Shown piece by piece: positions 52,119-60,868 of a stretch of 64,000 bases of DNA; the stretch's first letter is position 1; every line of letters begins with the position of its first letter. Origin of the DNA: Treponema sp. (GTDB lineage Bacteria > Spirochaetota > Spirochaetia > Treponematales > Treponemataceae); NCBI GenBank assembly GCA_017553635.1, contig JAFZKN010000017.1, positions 62,001 to 126,000 on the forward strand. The letters are read 5' to 3'. The notes under the pieces were generated by a model. That model was given only the letters and a program-made list of their open reading frames with translations, did not search any database and was not told the DNA's origin. The translations under genes were made by a program, and so were the position numbers.

Positions 52119-54506
52119 CTAGTTTACTGCAAACGGAAGTGTCGCATCATAAGTAAAGCCGTTATATGTAATCTGAACATAAAGGGCATAACCTGTACCT
52201 TTTTCTATTACTGTATTTTTAAGCGTAATTTTATTGCCATTCGGAGTAAAGAAATAATTATCATTATTACCAAGCGGATGTGACATGTATGTAATCATAT
52301 GAGCGCTGAATGTACACTGTGACGTTATAGAATCACCTGCTTCATTATTTACTGCAACTGTAATCTTGCCACCATCTGCACTTGCACTGCCTGTACATGA
52401 AACAGTTATTTTCTCTCCTGCATAAGTTGTAAATGAAGAAGAACTTGCAGATAAATATACCTCACCTGTATCCTCGTCATATACAATGCATCCCTGGCTT
52501 GAACTATCCGGGGTAAACGCAGTATATGGAGAAAGACCTGATGCTTTGTACTGATCAAAGTTTTGCGTAAGTTGGATTGCATTTCCTATTTGAGGATCAT
52601 TTTCTGTCGTTATTCCGACACGACCTGAGAAAGGAGTGGTTGACTGAGCCGGAGAGAAATACACTCCATCAATAAAAGAAAGATATTTTCCATATGGAAG
52701 ATAAAAATTTTTATTATTTTCGCTGTCATCTTTATTGGCCGTAATATTTGTATTTCCCCGTAACACCACAAGGACATTTCCTTCTAGTTTAACAGCATAA
52801 CCTGTACCTACTGTATTATTCTTTATCAGACAGTTATAAAAATCAACGTTCATAATTCCACTTGAATCATTTGAAATCTTTATAACATTTTCTGAACATT
52901 CATTGGCTGTAATGTTAAGGTTCTGCAATCTTAATGTGAAACCCTCATTGCTTCCCTGAGAAGGATCAGGCGAAATCTCAATTAAATTATCAAAACTGTT
53001 TTCGGAGTTTATAGTATAACCGCCACCATCGATGACACAACTCTGTTTCTTCAGGTCTGTAACAGATATCTTCTGATTAAGAACAAGGTTGCTTGACAGC
53101 CTGATAATAAACGTTCCCCAAAAATCACCTGGATTAAAATTTACTTTATCTGCTTTTATCTGCTCAACACATTCATCGATTGTACTGTAAGGATAATTCT
53201 TCGAGCCATTATTATTAGAACTTCCTGAATTCTTTACATAATATGTAGTACAGGGAAAGAATATAAATGGATCTTCATTTTTTGTTCCATATCCATCCAT
53301 CTCTTCACCATCTGCAAATCCTTCTGCCTGAGCATAAGCTTTTACATAATACTTACCCTTGTCTAAAGGAATCTTTACAGGAGCTCTGCCACTTCCAGAT
53401 TTAAATGGATTAGATGCTTCGCCGACTTTATAAATTTTATATTCAATCACAGGAGAAGAACAGTTTTTAGACTCCACTTGTCCGCCCGGAGTTTTGTATT
53501 TTGCAATTCCTGAATGGCTTATTACAAGATCATACTTTCCGTCAATCTCTCTCACGGTTTTTGTTTCGTTCACATTTATATAAGGTTTTTCAAGCTTTGC
53601 CATCTGACTTGAAACAATAACTTCTTTTTTAAAATTATAATCATCAACTAAAGAAATTTTACATTTTCTTTCTTCATCAGAATCTTCTGGTCTTATCCCG
53701 GTATGATAATAATACTGAACGCAGCCTTCGAGGGTGGCAAAAACCGCAGCCTCGCCACTTATATCTTTTAAATCAGACGGTTCAGTTGTAGAAAGTTTTG
53801 TTGTAGGATTTCCTTCTGCATCGGTAATGGTTGGAGTGGAATTTGAAGAGTCAATTCGAAAATGCTCACTTCCAATATATAAATCTTTCGTGTCATTTTG
53901 GTGAACAGTATCGAACATTTTCGGAATATTAAAACAGATTATATATTCTGTTCCGTCTTCGCCAGCGGATTTATTACGCTGATACATCGCTCCCTGTATG
54001 CGCGGCGGTGCAGAATTAACAAATAGAGGAAGATAAAATGACGGGAAACCATGCGGAATACCGTCAGCAGAGCTTATGTTTATCGTTCCGGAAATATTTT
54101 TATTGGCAGGAGAAAACCTTTCTATTCCTTCCAGGGTCGTGTGCGACAGAATGATTTTCGCCATGGAACTGTTGAAAGGATCTGGCTCTGGAGCAAATTC
54201 TACTCTAGCATTATCAATTTCATCTCCGGCAGAATATTGAAAAACAAGCTGATATTTTTTAGGATTCCTAAGATAAAAATAAACCTCTTTGTCACCGTTA
54301 CTTTCTATAACATGCATTCCGTTATATTTACAGGTTGACTCTGGTACAGAAAAATCCATAATTCCAGCAGTATTGGTATAATAGTCAAACCACTCCTCTA
54401 CCGGCTTGTAAAAACTATCACATGAAACAAAAAAGAAAATAAGAGTAAGAATTGCAAAAAATGAACAGGTTAAAGCCTTGTTTCTTTTACGAGTATGTCT
54501 ATCCAA
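52119..54506 (-). CDS. Large lipoprotein with beta-helix segment
   Basis: 795 residues from a TTG start at 54506 behind GAGGG (spacing 7). The lipobox FFVSC (Cys29) marks it as a lipoprotein. Residues about 60-450 look like beta-sandwich repeats. From about 435 a pattern YYVKNSGSSNNNGSKNYPYS opens a short beta-helix (VIDGGGYTINSENSF, LRLQNLNITANECSENVIKI) that matches the opening of each module in the downstream 1767-residue protein. The C-terminal 130 residues resemble an Ig-like domain. Family not recognised; a partner in the same surface structure is likely. Confidence 0.75.
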   Translation of the reverse strand: MDRHTRKRNKALTCSFFAILTLIFFFVSCDSFYKPVEEWFDYYTNTAGIMDFSVPESTCKYNGMHVIESNGDKEVYFYLRNPKKYQLVFQYSAGDEIDNARVEFAPEPDPFNSSMAKIILSHTTLEGIERFSPANKNISGTINISSADGIPHGFPSFYLPLFVNSAPPRIQGAMYQRNKSAGEDGTEYIICFNIPKMFDTVHQNDTKDLYIGSEHFRIDSSNSTPTITDAEGNPTTKLSTTEPSDLKDISGEAAVFATLEGCVQYYYHTGIRPEDSDEERKCKISLVDDYNFKKEVIVSSQMAKLEKPYINVNETKTVREIDGKYDLVISHSGIAKYKTPGGQVESKNCSSPVIEYKIYKVGEASNPFKSGSGRAPVKIPLDKGKYYVKAYAQAEGFADGEEMDGYGTKNEDPFIFFPCTTYYVKNSGSSNNNGSKNYPYSTIDECVEQIKADKVNFNPGDFWGTFIIRLSSNLVLNQKISVTDLKKQSCVIDGGGYTINSENSFDNLIEISPDPSQGSNEGFTLRLQNLNITANECSENVIKISNDSSGIMNVDFYNCLIKNNTVGTGYAVKLEGNVLVVLRGNTNITANKDDSENNKNFYLPYGKYLSFIDGVYFSPAQSTTPFSGRVGITTENDPQIGNAIQLTQNFDQYKASGLSPYTAFTPDSSSQGCIVYDEDTGEVYLSASSSSFTTYAGEKITVSCTGSASADGGKITVAVNNEAGDSITSQCTFSAHMITYMSHPLGNNDNYFFTPNGNKITLKNTVIEKGTGYALYVQITYNGFTYDATLPFAVN

Positions 54507-54612
54507 AATCAAACCCTCAAAAATTATGGTATAAAACAAAATTCAAGAAAACTTGGCAATAATAGATAATTATAACATAGTATAGAAGAGTTTGACTAGG
54601 GAATTTAGGGGA

Positions 54613-54646
54613 TAAAAAAAGGCAGCCTCGAAAGAAGCTGCTTTTT
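54613..54646 (-). terminator. Terminator after the DUF1566-like gene
   Basis: Minus strand: GCAGC(TTC...CGAG)GCTGC followed by seven T. Confidence 0.8.
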
Positions 54647-54672
54647 GAACGCATCCGAAAACCCTGCGTCAG

Positions 54673-55473
54673 TTAGAAAACACGGATACAACAAACGAAA
54701 TATCCACTCCAGTTTTTTGTATAGTCATAATCATAACTGGGGTCATAAAAGCATAGAGGCCATGCGAACTCCGGATAGGAAGGGGAAGGGAACTGAGATG
54801 ACGACCAATAATAGATATTTTCATTACCAAACTGAGAACCGCCGCATAATGCACTTGCTGCATCTACAGTCGCCTTCTTAGTCCAGATATCATACAATTC
54901 TGCCACAGAAGGTAAATACCAGTCGTCTTCATAATCTGTTCCACTTACATGGCTATTTGCCTGATTTTTATAATTCTTTGCAAACTCAAAAGCAGGGTAA
55001 TTGCCAGGAGTTCCGGTATCATCATCTTCTCCAAGAGCCTCTGATATTTTTGTAAAGTTATCGCTACCGTCCGTATCACCTGTAAATGTCCAAACAGCAT
55101 TTTGATATGGAGTACATTGAATGTCTGAAAAATATTTATCCATTCCTTTGGCTTCATATAAACACCAAGCAAGTCCGCTTTTATTATGAACAAGTCCTAC
55201 TCCATAAGCCTTTGAACCATCAACTTTATAAATTACGGCTATAGCTTTAGACTTCTGCTCAGCAGTAAGTGTAAGTCCTGATTTATAAGCAGTTGCACTA
55301 CCGTCTGTAAACAAGATATCACCTACTTCATATGGTTTTTCGTATTTTCCGATTTTCCCAGAAACCTCCTGGCGAGGATCTTTCCCACCACCACTCGGCG
55401 CCTTACAGCTGATAAAAGATGCACTCAATACAAGCGCTAAAGACACTGCGACAAAAGAAAAAACTTTTTTCAT
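54673..55473 (-). CDS. DUF1566/Lcl-type lipoprotein
   Basis: 266 residues; lipobox SFISC (Cys23). The C-terminal half has the Lcl_C/DUF1566 pattern: NYPAFEFAKNYKNQANSHV, DDWYLPSVAELYDIWTKK, YYWSSSQFPSPSYPEFAWPL and the final YFVCCIRVF, where these domains typically end in a VR/IRVF-like strand. Function unknown; such domains occur in many copies on treponeme and Fibrobacter surfaces. Start ATG 55473 follows AAGGTGG. Confidence 0.82.
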   Translation of the reverse strand: MKKVFSFVAVSLALVLSASFISCKAPSGGGKDPRQEVSGKIGKYEKPYEVGDILFTDGSATAYKSGLTLTAEQKSKAIAVIYKVDGSKAYGVGLVHNKSGLAWCLYEAKGMDKYFSDIQCTPYQNAVWTFTGDTDGSDNFTKISEALGEDDDTGTPGNYPAFEFAKNYKNQANSHVSGTDYEDDWYLPSVAELYDIWTKKATVDAASALCGGSQFGNENIYYWSSSQFPSPSYPEFAWPLCFYDPSYDYDYTKNWSGYFVCCIRVF

Positions 55474-55617
55474 AACTTCCACCTTATTTAAAACTTTCTT
55501 TCATTCTACATGTATGCCTCACAGACCGTCAAATATAAATCCCCCGATTTTTAAAAATTTTTTATTTTTTTGCGTATAAAAATTATAGCGGAATAAAAAA
55601 AATTAGTGAGGTACAAA

Positions 55618-55749
55618 ATGAACTCAAAAGAAAAAATGACTCCAGATGAAAAATGGAACAACGCGACACTTGCAAACAACTTCATATTCTACAAGGTAAT
55701 AAAGAATGCACAGTGGGCTGAAATCTCTAAAAAAAAGGAAAAAATATAG
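55618..55749 (+). pseudogene. N-terminal remnant of a PD-(D/E)XK nuclease-family transposase
   Basis: A 43-codon frame with a good SD (GAGG, six bases): MNSKEKMTPDEKWNNATLAN, NFIFYKVIKNAQWAEIS. The ATLANNFIFYKV stretch resembles the N-terminus of the Rpn/PD-(D/E)XK putative transposases common in Treponema. It stops after KKKEKI, with no catalytic domain following. Probably a decayed insertion; alternatively a genuine small protein. Confidence 0.5.
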
Positions 55750-55826
55750 CCCAAAAACGAAAACGCCTTCGGACTATATCATATTTGTTTTACACTATGA
55801 GATTTATTGCAAAATCTGGCTTTTTA

Positions 55827-56540
55827 TTATTGAGCGCTACGACAAACTCGAAAGCCAGTACAAGGATCAAAGCCAGCTGGCCCACTAAAAGACCGATGAT
55901 TTACTCTTGTCGCAGAATATGCAAAATGTCCACCTCTCAATACACGCTGATTCATATTTGGTTCAGGAACTCCAGTAGAAGGAGTTGAAGTCGTAATAGT
56001 GTCATACCAATCCCAGCACCACTCATCTACATTACCAGTCATATCATAAAGGTAAAGAGCATTAGGTAATCTTGTTTTTATCTCATGACTTACACCATTA
56101 GAATTGAAATCATACCAAGCATATTTTTTGACTTCAGATATGTCATTTGTTCCACTGTATTGATCTGTGGAAAGTATTGTTCCCCCACGAGCAGCATACT
56201 CCCACTCTGCTTCTGTAAGAAGTCTGTATCCATCTGCCATAAAATCACAGATTACACCATTCCATCTTGAATCGCCACTACTGTTAGGGATTGTTCCCCA
56301 GTCATCAGGATCAGTTGAATAAGCTGATGTATTATTTGCCATTTTAATTTTATAACACGGGGTAAGATGCTCTTGAAGACTTCTTTTATTGCAATACATA
56401 ATCGCTTCATACCAACTGACATTATATGTAGGATAACTATCACCACTACCAGAAGAACCACTTGGACTTTTACAACCAGATGTAAAACATACAGCCAGAA
56501 CAAAAACTAAACAGACAGAAAAACGTAAAAACTTTTTCAT
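55827..56540 (-). CDS. FGE-sulfatase (SUMF1)-domain lipoprotein
   Basis: 237 residues; lipobox FTSGC (Cys23). The body is a formylglycine-generating-enzyme-like fold: PTYNVSWYEAIMYCNKRS, DGYRLLTEAEWEYAARGG, DMTGNVDEWCWDWYD, RVLRGGHFAY and the C-terminal GFRVCR. These are also found in non-catalytic C-type-lectin-like surface proteins, so a binding role is as likely as enzymatic activity. ATG 56540 follows GGAG by six bases; the longer frame upstream lacks a signal peptide. Confidence 0.87.
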   Translation of the reverse strand: MKKFLRFSVCLVFVLAVCFTSGCKSPSGSSGSGDSYPTYNVSWYEAIMYCNKRSLQEHLTPCYKIKMANNTSAYSTDPDDWGTIPNSSGDSRWNGVICDFMADGYRLLTEAEWEYAARGGTILSTDQYSGTNDISEVKKYAWYDFNSNGVSHEIKTRLPNALYLYDMTGNVDEWCWDWYDTITTSTPSTGVPEPNMNQRVLRGGHFAYSATRVNHRSFSGPAGFDPCTGFRVCRSAQ

Positions 56541-56686
56541 ATTATTCTCCAACTTTTTATTCTCTCTCACTCTTTTTTCAATTATATTATATATATATAT
56601 ATGCAAATTTTTTTTGCGTAAAAACTCTTGAAATATTTTCATAAATATACATTAAAACATCAGGTCCTTAAAAACCTCTTTTACAG

Positions 56687-56715
56687 TTGTCGTATTGAAT
56701 GAATTGCATTATATT
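56687..56715 (+). promoter_or_regulatory. Predicted promoter of the serine acetyltransferase gene
   Basis: -35 TTGTCG (56687-56692), 17-base spacer, -10 TATATT (56710-56715). A CCGGG/CCCGG hairpin (56743-56768) follows in the leader. Confidence 0.5.
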
Positions 56716-56797
56716 GAAGTAAACGATTTTATTAAAGGAAGTCCGGGATTCAGGGAAAAGATGCCCGGGTTTGTGTAAATTCAGCATAGGACAAAAT

Positions 56798-57667
56798 ATG
56801 GATGTTGATACATTAATTGACGGAATCATGGATTCCTACGAGAAATACGGAGGAATTAACCGTTCAGGAGCAGAAAACTTCCCGAACAGACAGAATGTTG
56901 TTACTGTCCTTCAGGATCTTCAGTCTCTGATTTTCCCGGGATTTAAATACGATGAAAACATCGGTACCGGAAACCTCCGTTTTGTAACAGGTATGAAGAT
57001 TAACAGAATAATCTCTGTTTTAACTTCAGAAATTCAGAAAGTACTCACTTTTATAGTAGAATGTAAAGAATCTGATTCAAATTCAAAGAGTTCGGTACAG
57101 AATTCACACTGCTACAAGCTTGCTGAAAAGGCTGTTTATGCTCTTCTCAATGAAATTCCTGAAATTCGAAGAAAAATTCAGCTTGACGTACAGGCAGCCG
57201 TTGCAGGCGACCCTGCGGCCATGAACAATGAAGAGGTTATCCTCTCTTATCCAGGCCTGGAAGCTATAGTTGTGTACAGAATTGCTCACTTTCTGCACAA
57301 AAACGGTATTGCAATCATTCCGCGTATCATGAGCGAACATGTCCATGGAAAAACTGGTATCGACATTCATCCCGGAGCAGAAATCGGCGAATCTTTCTTT
57401 ATCGATCACGGAACCGGTATTGTTATCGGAGAAACTACAGTAATCGGAAATAACGTTAAAATCTACCAGGGTGTTACACTTGGTGCTCTCAGCGTTAAAA
57501 AAGAACTTCAGAGTACAAAAAGACATCCTACAGTAGAAGACGATGTTACAATCTATGCAGGAGCTACAATTCTTGGCGGGGAAACAGTAATTGGCAGAGG
57601 CTCGACAATAGGCGGTAATACATGGGTTACTAAATCTATAGCACCAGGAACCGTTTATACAAAATAA
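56798..57667 (+). CDS. cysE: Serine O-acetyltransferase
   Basis: 289 residues. Makes O-acetylserine from serine and acetyl-CoA, the first committed step of cysteine synthesis. The C-terminal left-handed beta-helix carries the catalytic histidines in FIDHGTGIVIGETTVIG and KRHPTV, with hexapeptide repeats (VIGNNVKIYQGVTLGALS, DDVTIYAGATILGGETVIG, IGGNTWVTKSI). The N-terminal helical part is longer than in E. coli CysE, as in the EpsC/SAT forms of anaerobes. ATG 56798 follows AGGA by six bases. No cysK is in the window. Confidence 0.93.
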   Translation: MDVDTLIDGIMDSYEKYGGINRSGAENFPNRQNVVTVLQDLQSLIFPGFKYDENIGTGNLRFVTGMKINRIISVLTSEIQKVLTFIVECKESDSNSKSSVQNSHCYKLAEKAVYALLNEIPEIRRKIQLDVQAAVAGDPAAMNNEEVILSYPGLEAIVVYRIAHFLHKNGIAIIPRIMSEHVHGKTGIDIHPGAEIGESFFIDHGTGIVIGETTVIGNNVKIYQGVTLGALSVKKELQSTKRHPTVEDDVTIYAGATILGGETVIGRGSTIGGNTWVTKSIAPGTVYTK

Positions 57668-57678
57668 TCAAAAATCAG

Positions 57679-57709
57679 TTACGCGCTCAGAACCGGGCGC
57701 GTAAAATTT
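57679..57709 (+). terminator. Terminator after cysE
   Basis: TTACGCGC-N10-GCGCGTAA followed by AATTTA; a strong stem but a weak T-run. Confidence 0.6.
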
Positions 57710-57761
57710 ATACAGGCGGAATCTGAAGTTAACCGAAGAAACCTCAGAAACCGCGTCAGGG

Positions 57762-57857
57762 CAAAAAAATAGAGCTCTCGAATAGCAACGCTTTCCAAGA
57801 GCTCTACTGTCCAGCAAGCTGGACATCGGAGAGAGTTTATCAGCTTATTTACAAGCT
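57762..57857 (-). ncRNA. Candidate small RNA
   Basis: Minus strand, about 95 bases between a consensus promoter and an intrinsic terminator. Predicted hairpins in order: AGCTT/AAGCT, then a single-stranded stretch containing CTCTCTCC, then TGTCCAGC-TT-GCTGGACA (57808-57825), then TAGAGCTCT/AGAGCTCTA (57770-57806) followed by seven T. No ORF. The pyrimidine-rich single strand could pair with SD sequences (GGAGAG). Confidence 0.55.
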
Positions 57858-57863
57858 AACTTT

Positions 57864-57892
57864 ACAATACAATGAGTATATGTTTATGTCAA
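57864..57892 (-). promoter_or_regulatory. Promoter of the candidate small RNA
   Basis: Minus strand: -35 TTGACA (57887-57892), 17-base spacer, -10 TATTGT (57864-57869). It overlaps the start of the plus-strand NusG-II gene. Confidence 0.65.
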
Positions 57893-58293
57893 TAAAAAAT
57901 TTAAAATTTTTTTTGAAATTTGCAGATTTTTTCATTTTTTTTGCATTTTGTGGTATTATTTTCATCTTTTTTGGTAGTTTTTTCAGAGGGGGTAATAAGA
58001 AAATACTACAAATTTCCACTCCGACAGAAAATTTTGAATACCCATTAGGAGAAAATAATCATATTTTCATCGATGGAGCCATAGGAAAAACAGAAATAAT
58101 CATACAGGATTCAAAAGTTTATATAAAAGATTCTGTTTGTCCTAACAAACTTTGTGTTCATCAGGGAGCAATTTCAAAAAGCGGACAGTGGCTGTCGTGT
58201 GCACCGAATAAAATTTTTATAATGATAAAAAATGAAAAAAACACGTATAATAATTCAGAGACTGATTCACAAATAGATGCAGTTTCTTATTGA
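57880..58293 (+). CDS. NusG domain II-containing membrane protein
   Basis: 137 residues: one N-terminal membrane helix (FFIFFAFCGIIFIFFGSFF) followed by an extracytoplasmic NusG-II-like domain with the hallmark DSVCPNKLCVHQGAISKSGQ and LSCAPNKIFIMI. Its cysteines (C-x4-C...C) are conserved in this family. Function unknown. The start is uncertain (ATG 57880 or 57886); SD is weak. It precedes radA by eight bases and is probably co-transcribed. Confidence 0.82.
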   Translation: MFMSIKNLKFFLKFADFFIFFAFCGIIFIFFGSFFRGGNKKILQISTPTENFEYPLGENNHIFIDGAIGKTEIIIQDSKVYIKDSVCPNKLCVHQGAISKSGQWLSCAPNKIFIMIKNEKNTYNNSETDSQIDAVSY

Positions 58294-58301
58294 GGAAATA
58301 A

Positions 58302-59663
58302 ATGGCTAAGAAAAAAATTCAGATCAGTTATAAATGTTCTCAATGCGGATTTACACAACCACGATGGCTTGGCCGCTGTCCAGAATGTAATTCGTGGAAC
58401 ACAATGGAAGAATGTGTTTATGATCCAAATTCATTTTCATCTACAACACCTGGAAACATTGCATCAAAAGTAAAACCTGTTCTTCTTTCTGAAATCAATG
58501 CAATGAATGACGACAGAGTTTCTACCGGAATAAAAGAATTTGACAGAGTACTTGGCGGGAACGGTGCTGTAAAACGTTCTGCAATTTTACTTGGCGGAGA
58601 ACCCGGCATCGGAAAATCAACTCTGCTCCTTCAAACTGCGGCCTTATGTTCCAAGTTGAACGATGCAACTGTCCTTTATGTTTCAGGAGAAGAATCATCA
58701 AGTCAGATAAAATCAAGAGCAGTAAGACTTGGTGTTGACTTTAATAAAATTCAGATTTTAAGTGCAATGCGGCTTGAAGATATTACAGATGCGCTTAACG
58801 AAATAAAACCATTGCTTGTTGTAATAGATTCAATTCAAACTGTATATTCTGTCGAAGGTGGAATAATACCAGGAACAATTAATCAGTTAAAATATTGCAC
58901 AAATGAACTTGTCGGATGGGTAAAAGAAAATGAAAGTGTTCTTATCATGACATGCCACGTAACAAAAGATGGAAACATTGCAGGGCCAAAAGCTTTAGAG
59001 CATATGGTTGATACGGTAATTTCTTTTGACCGCAATAATGATGAGATAAGATTTTTACGTGCAAACAAAAACAGATTTGGTTCTGTTGATGAACTTGGAA
59101 TTTTTGAAATGACTCCAACAGGTCTTAAAGCAGTTGAAGATCCGAGTACAATGTTTTTAACACGTCGCGAAGGAGAAGTTCCAAACGGAATTGCAGTTAC
59201 TGCAGTCTTTGAAGGAACAAGAGTTTTTTTAGTAGAAATTCAGGCGCTAACTGTTCCAGCAAAATCTTCAATGACAAGAGTTTACAGTGACAAAATTGAT
59301 TCTAATCGTGTAAGCCGCGTTGCTGCAGTTTTAGAAAAGAGAACCGGTTTAAGATTTTCTGATCAGGATATTTACATAAATGTTGCAGGCGGTGTAAGAC
59401 TTACGGAAAGCGCAATTGATACAGCACTTGCTGCAAGTCTCTACTCTGCAAGAACAGGTGTTCCGGTTTTAAAAGATACTGTGTTAATCGGAGAATTAAG
59501 TCTTGCAGGAGAAATACGACCTGTTGCAAGAATAAAGCAGAGGGCAAAAACTGCAATGAATCTCGGCTACAAAAGAATTCTTGCACCTGAAATGGATGAA
59601 GGCATTACACAAGTATGTGACATAAGTGCTGTTATCAGAAATTCTTTTGCAGCTAAGAAATAA
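58302..59663 (+). CDS. radA: DNA repair protein RadA
   Basis: 453 residues; a RecA-like ATPase that helps branch migration in recombinational repair. N-terminal zinc finger (CSQCGFTQPRWLGRCPEC), Walker A GGEPGIGKST (about 98-107), Walker B VVIDSIQ, the RadA-specific KNRFGS (about 255) and a C-terminal Lon-protease-like domain (SDQDIYINVAGGVRLTESA) without the catalytic serine-lysine pair. GAGG precedes the ATG. Confidence 0.97.
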   Translation: MAKKKIQISYKCSQCGFTQPRWLGRCPECNSWNTMEECVYDPNSFSSTTPGNIASKVKPVLLSEINAMNDDRVSTGIKEFDRVLGGNGAVKRSAILLGGEPGIGKSTLLLQTAALCSKLNDATVLYVSGEESSSQIKSRAVRLGVDFNKIQILSAMRLEDITDALNEIKPLLVVIDSIQTVYSVEGGIIPGTINQLKYCTNELVGWVKENESVLIMTCHVTKDGNIAGPKALEHMVDTVISFDRNNDEIRFLRANKNRFGSVDELGIFEMTPTGLKAVEDPSTMFLTRREGEVPNGIAVTAVFEGTRVFLVEIQALTVPAKSSMTRVYSDKIDSNRVSRVAAVLEKRTGLRFSDQDIYINVAGGVRLTESAIDTALAASLYSARTGVPVLKDTVLIGELSLAGEIRPVARIKQRAKTAMNLGYKRILAPEMDEGITQVCDISAVIRNSFAAKK

Positions 59664-59677
59664 ATTACAGATATTAT

Positions 59678-60868
59678 TTAACGCAGTCCAAGATTAGAAA
59701 GAAGTGAAACTATATCTGCGCCTGCTGCAAATGTTCCTATTGTTGAACCGAGTGATGATAAAACAAATACCATAAGTACGCGGATTATTCTGTTTTTATA
59801 CCAGCCTTTAAGAGAAGATGCGTCATCCTGAAGCGTTTCCATATCTGAAACTTTTGGTTTGCATACAACAGCCTGAGTAATACCTGTTAAAAATCCTACA
59901 CCGATAAATGGACATAAAGATGTAAGCGGAGCTCCGGCAAATGCAACCAAAATTGTAACAGGATGTCCAAGCGAAAGAACCGTTCCGACAGCAGAAAGAA
60001 TTCCATTCCATAAAACCCATGTTAAAACCATATCGCTTCCGACTTTTTTTCCACCAAAGAAAAATCCAGCAACAACAAGCCCAACTATAATAACAGGAAT
60101 TGCCCAGCCGATGATTTTTCCAGAAAGCGAGGCATCCGGAATTGATTCTATATCTGATGTATCTGTTACTGCTTTTGCATCTGCAATCTTCTGAATATAA
60201 GCTTCCACACCGTTAAGATGCCCCGCACCCAATACAGCGACAACATTGTTTCCACTTGAATTCCATATATGAGTTGCAAGGTATCTGTCACGTTCATCGA
60301 TAAGAACTTCTTTAACAGCAGGAAGATATTCTGCCAGCTCGTTCATCATAGAACCCATCTCATTTTCTTTTTTAAGATTCTCTATCTGCTCTTCTGAAAC
60401 TTCTTCTTTGTCAAATGCACTGAACAATAATGATGCGAGTAATTTACATTTGCCGAAAAAAGAATTCTTTGCCCATGCACGACGAAGTGTTGTCTGTACC
60501 GGACGGTCAACAAGTGTAAATGGTATTCCGTTTTCCTGCGCAGTTTTGATTGCAGCAAGTAATTCGTCACCAGGTTTTACACCGACATTTTGTCCCATCC
60601 TTTTCTGAAAAGAACTTAACACAAGATTTACAAGCATTAAAAATCCTTCGTGTCTTTTTAAAACTTTTATGATATCAAGTTTTTTCCAGCTTTCTGTATC
60701 TGTCATCGAATTGTATCGGCGCTCGTCAAGTTCAACTGCAACACAATCAGGTTTTTCGTTTATTATTTCTTCTGTTACCTGCTGAATACTTTCTTTTGAG
60801 ACATGGGCTGTTCCAATGAGTGTAATTTTTCTCCCGTCGAGATTTAAAACTTTTTTTGTGCTGCTCAT
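59678..60868 (-). CDS. TraB/PrgY-family membrane protein
   Basis: 396 residues. The N-terminal TraB domain (about 1-230) has KITLIGTAHVSKESIQQV, CVAVELDERRYNSM and VVAVLGAGHLNGVEAYI with the conserved GxxH and glutamate motifs of the TIKI/TraB metalloprotease-like superfamily. Four to five hydrophobic segments follow (about 245-396). PrgY-type proteins lower extracellular peptide signals in enterococci; a role here is unknown. Its ATG overlaps the TPR gene stop by four bases. Confidence 0.88.
   Translation of the reverse strand: MSSTKKVLNLDGRKITLIGTAHVSKESIQQVTEEIINEKPDCVAVELDERRYNSMTDTESWKKLDIIKVLKRHEGFLMLVNLVLSSFQKRMGQNVGVKPGDELLAAIKTAQENGIPFTLVDRPVQTTLRRAWAKNSFFGKCKLLASLLFSAFDKEEVSEEQIENLKKENEMGSMMNELAEYLPAVKEVLIDERDRYLATHIWNSSGNNVVAVLGAGHLNGVEAYIQKIADAKAVTDTSDIESIPDASLSGKIIGWAIPVIIVGLVVAGFFFGGKKVGSDMVLTWVLWNGILSAVGTVLSLGHPVTILVAFAGAPLTSLCPFIGVGFLTGITQAVVCKPKVSDMETLQDDASSLKGWYKNRIIRVLMVFVLSSLGSTIGTFAAGADIVSLLSNLGLR

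Noticed and set aside
55706..55988. Plus-strand frames downstream of the transposase remnant
   Set aside because: Their apparent protein-like ends are the antisense of the conserved C-terminus of the FGE-sulfatase-like gene.
56586..56603. (AT)n run as a phase-variation tract
   Set aside because: It is short and lies in the 5' leader of the FGE-like gene, not in coding sequence or between -35 and -10 elements I can identify.
56653..56781. Short open frame ending FREKMPGFV upstream of cysE
   Set aside because: It has no start codon with an SD and overlaps the predicted cysE promoter and a hairpin; more likely leader sequence.
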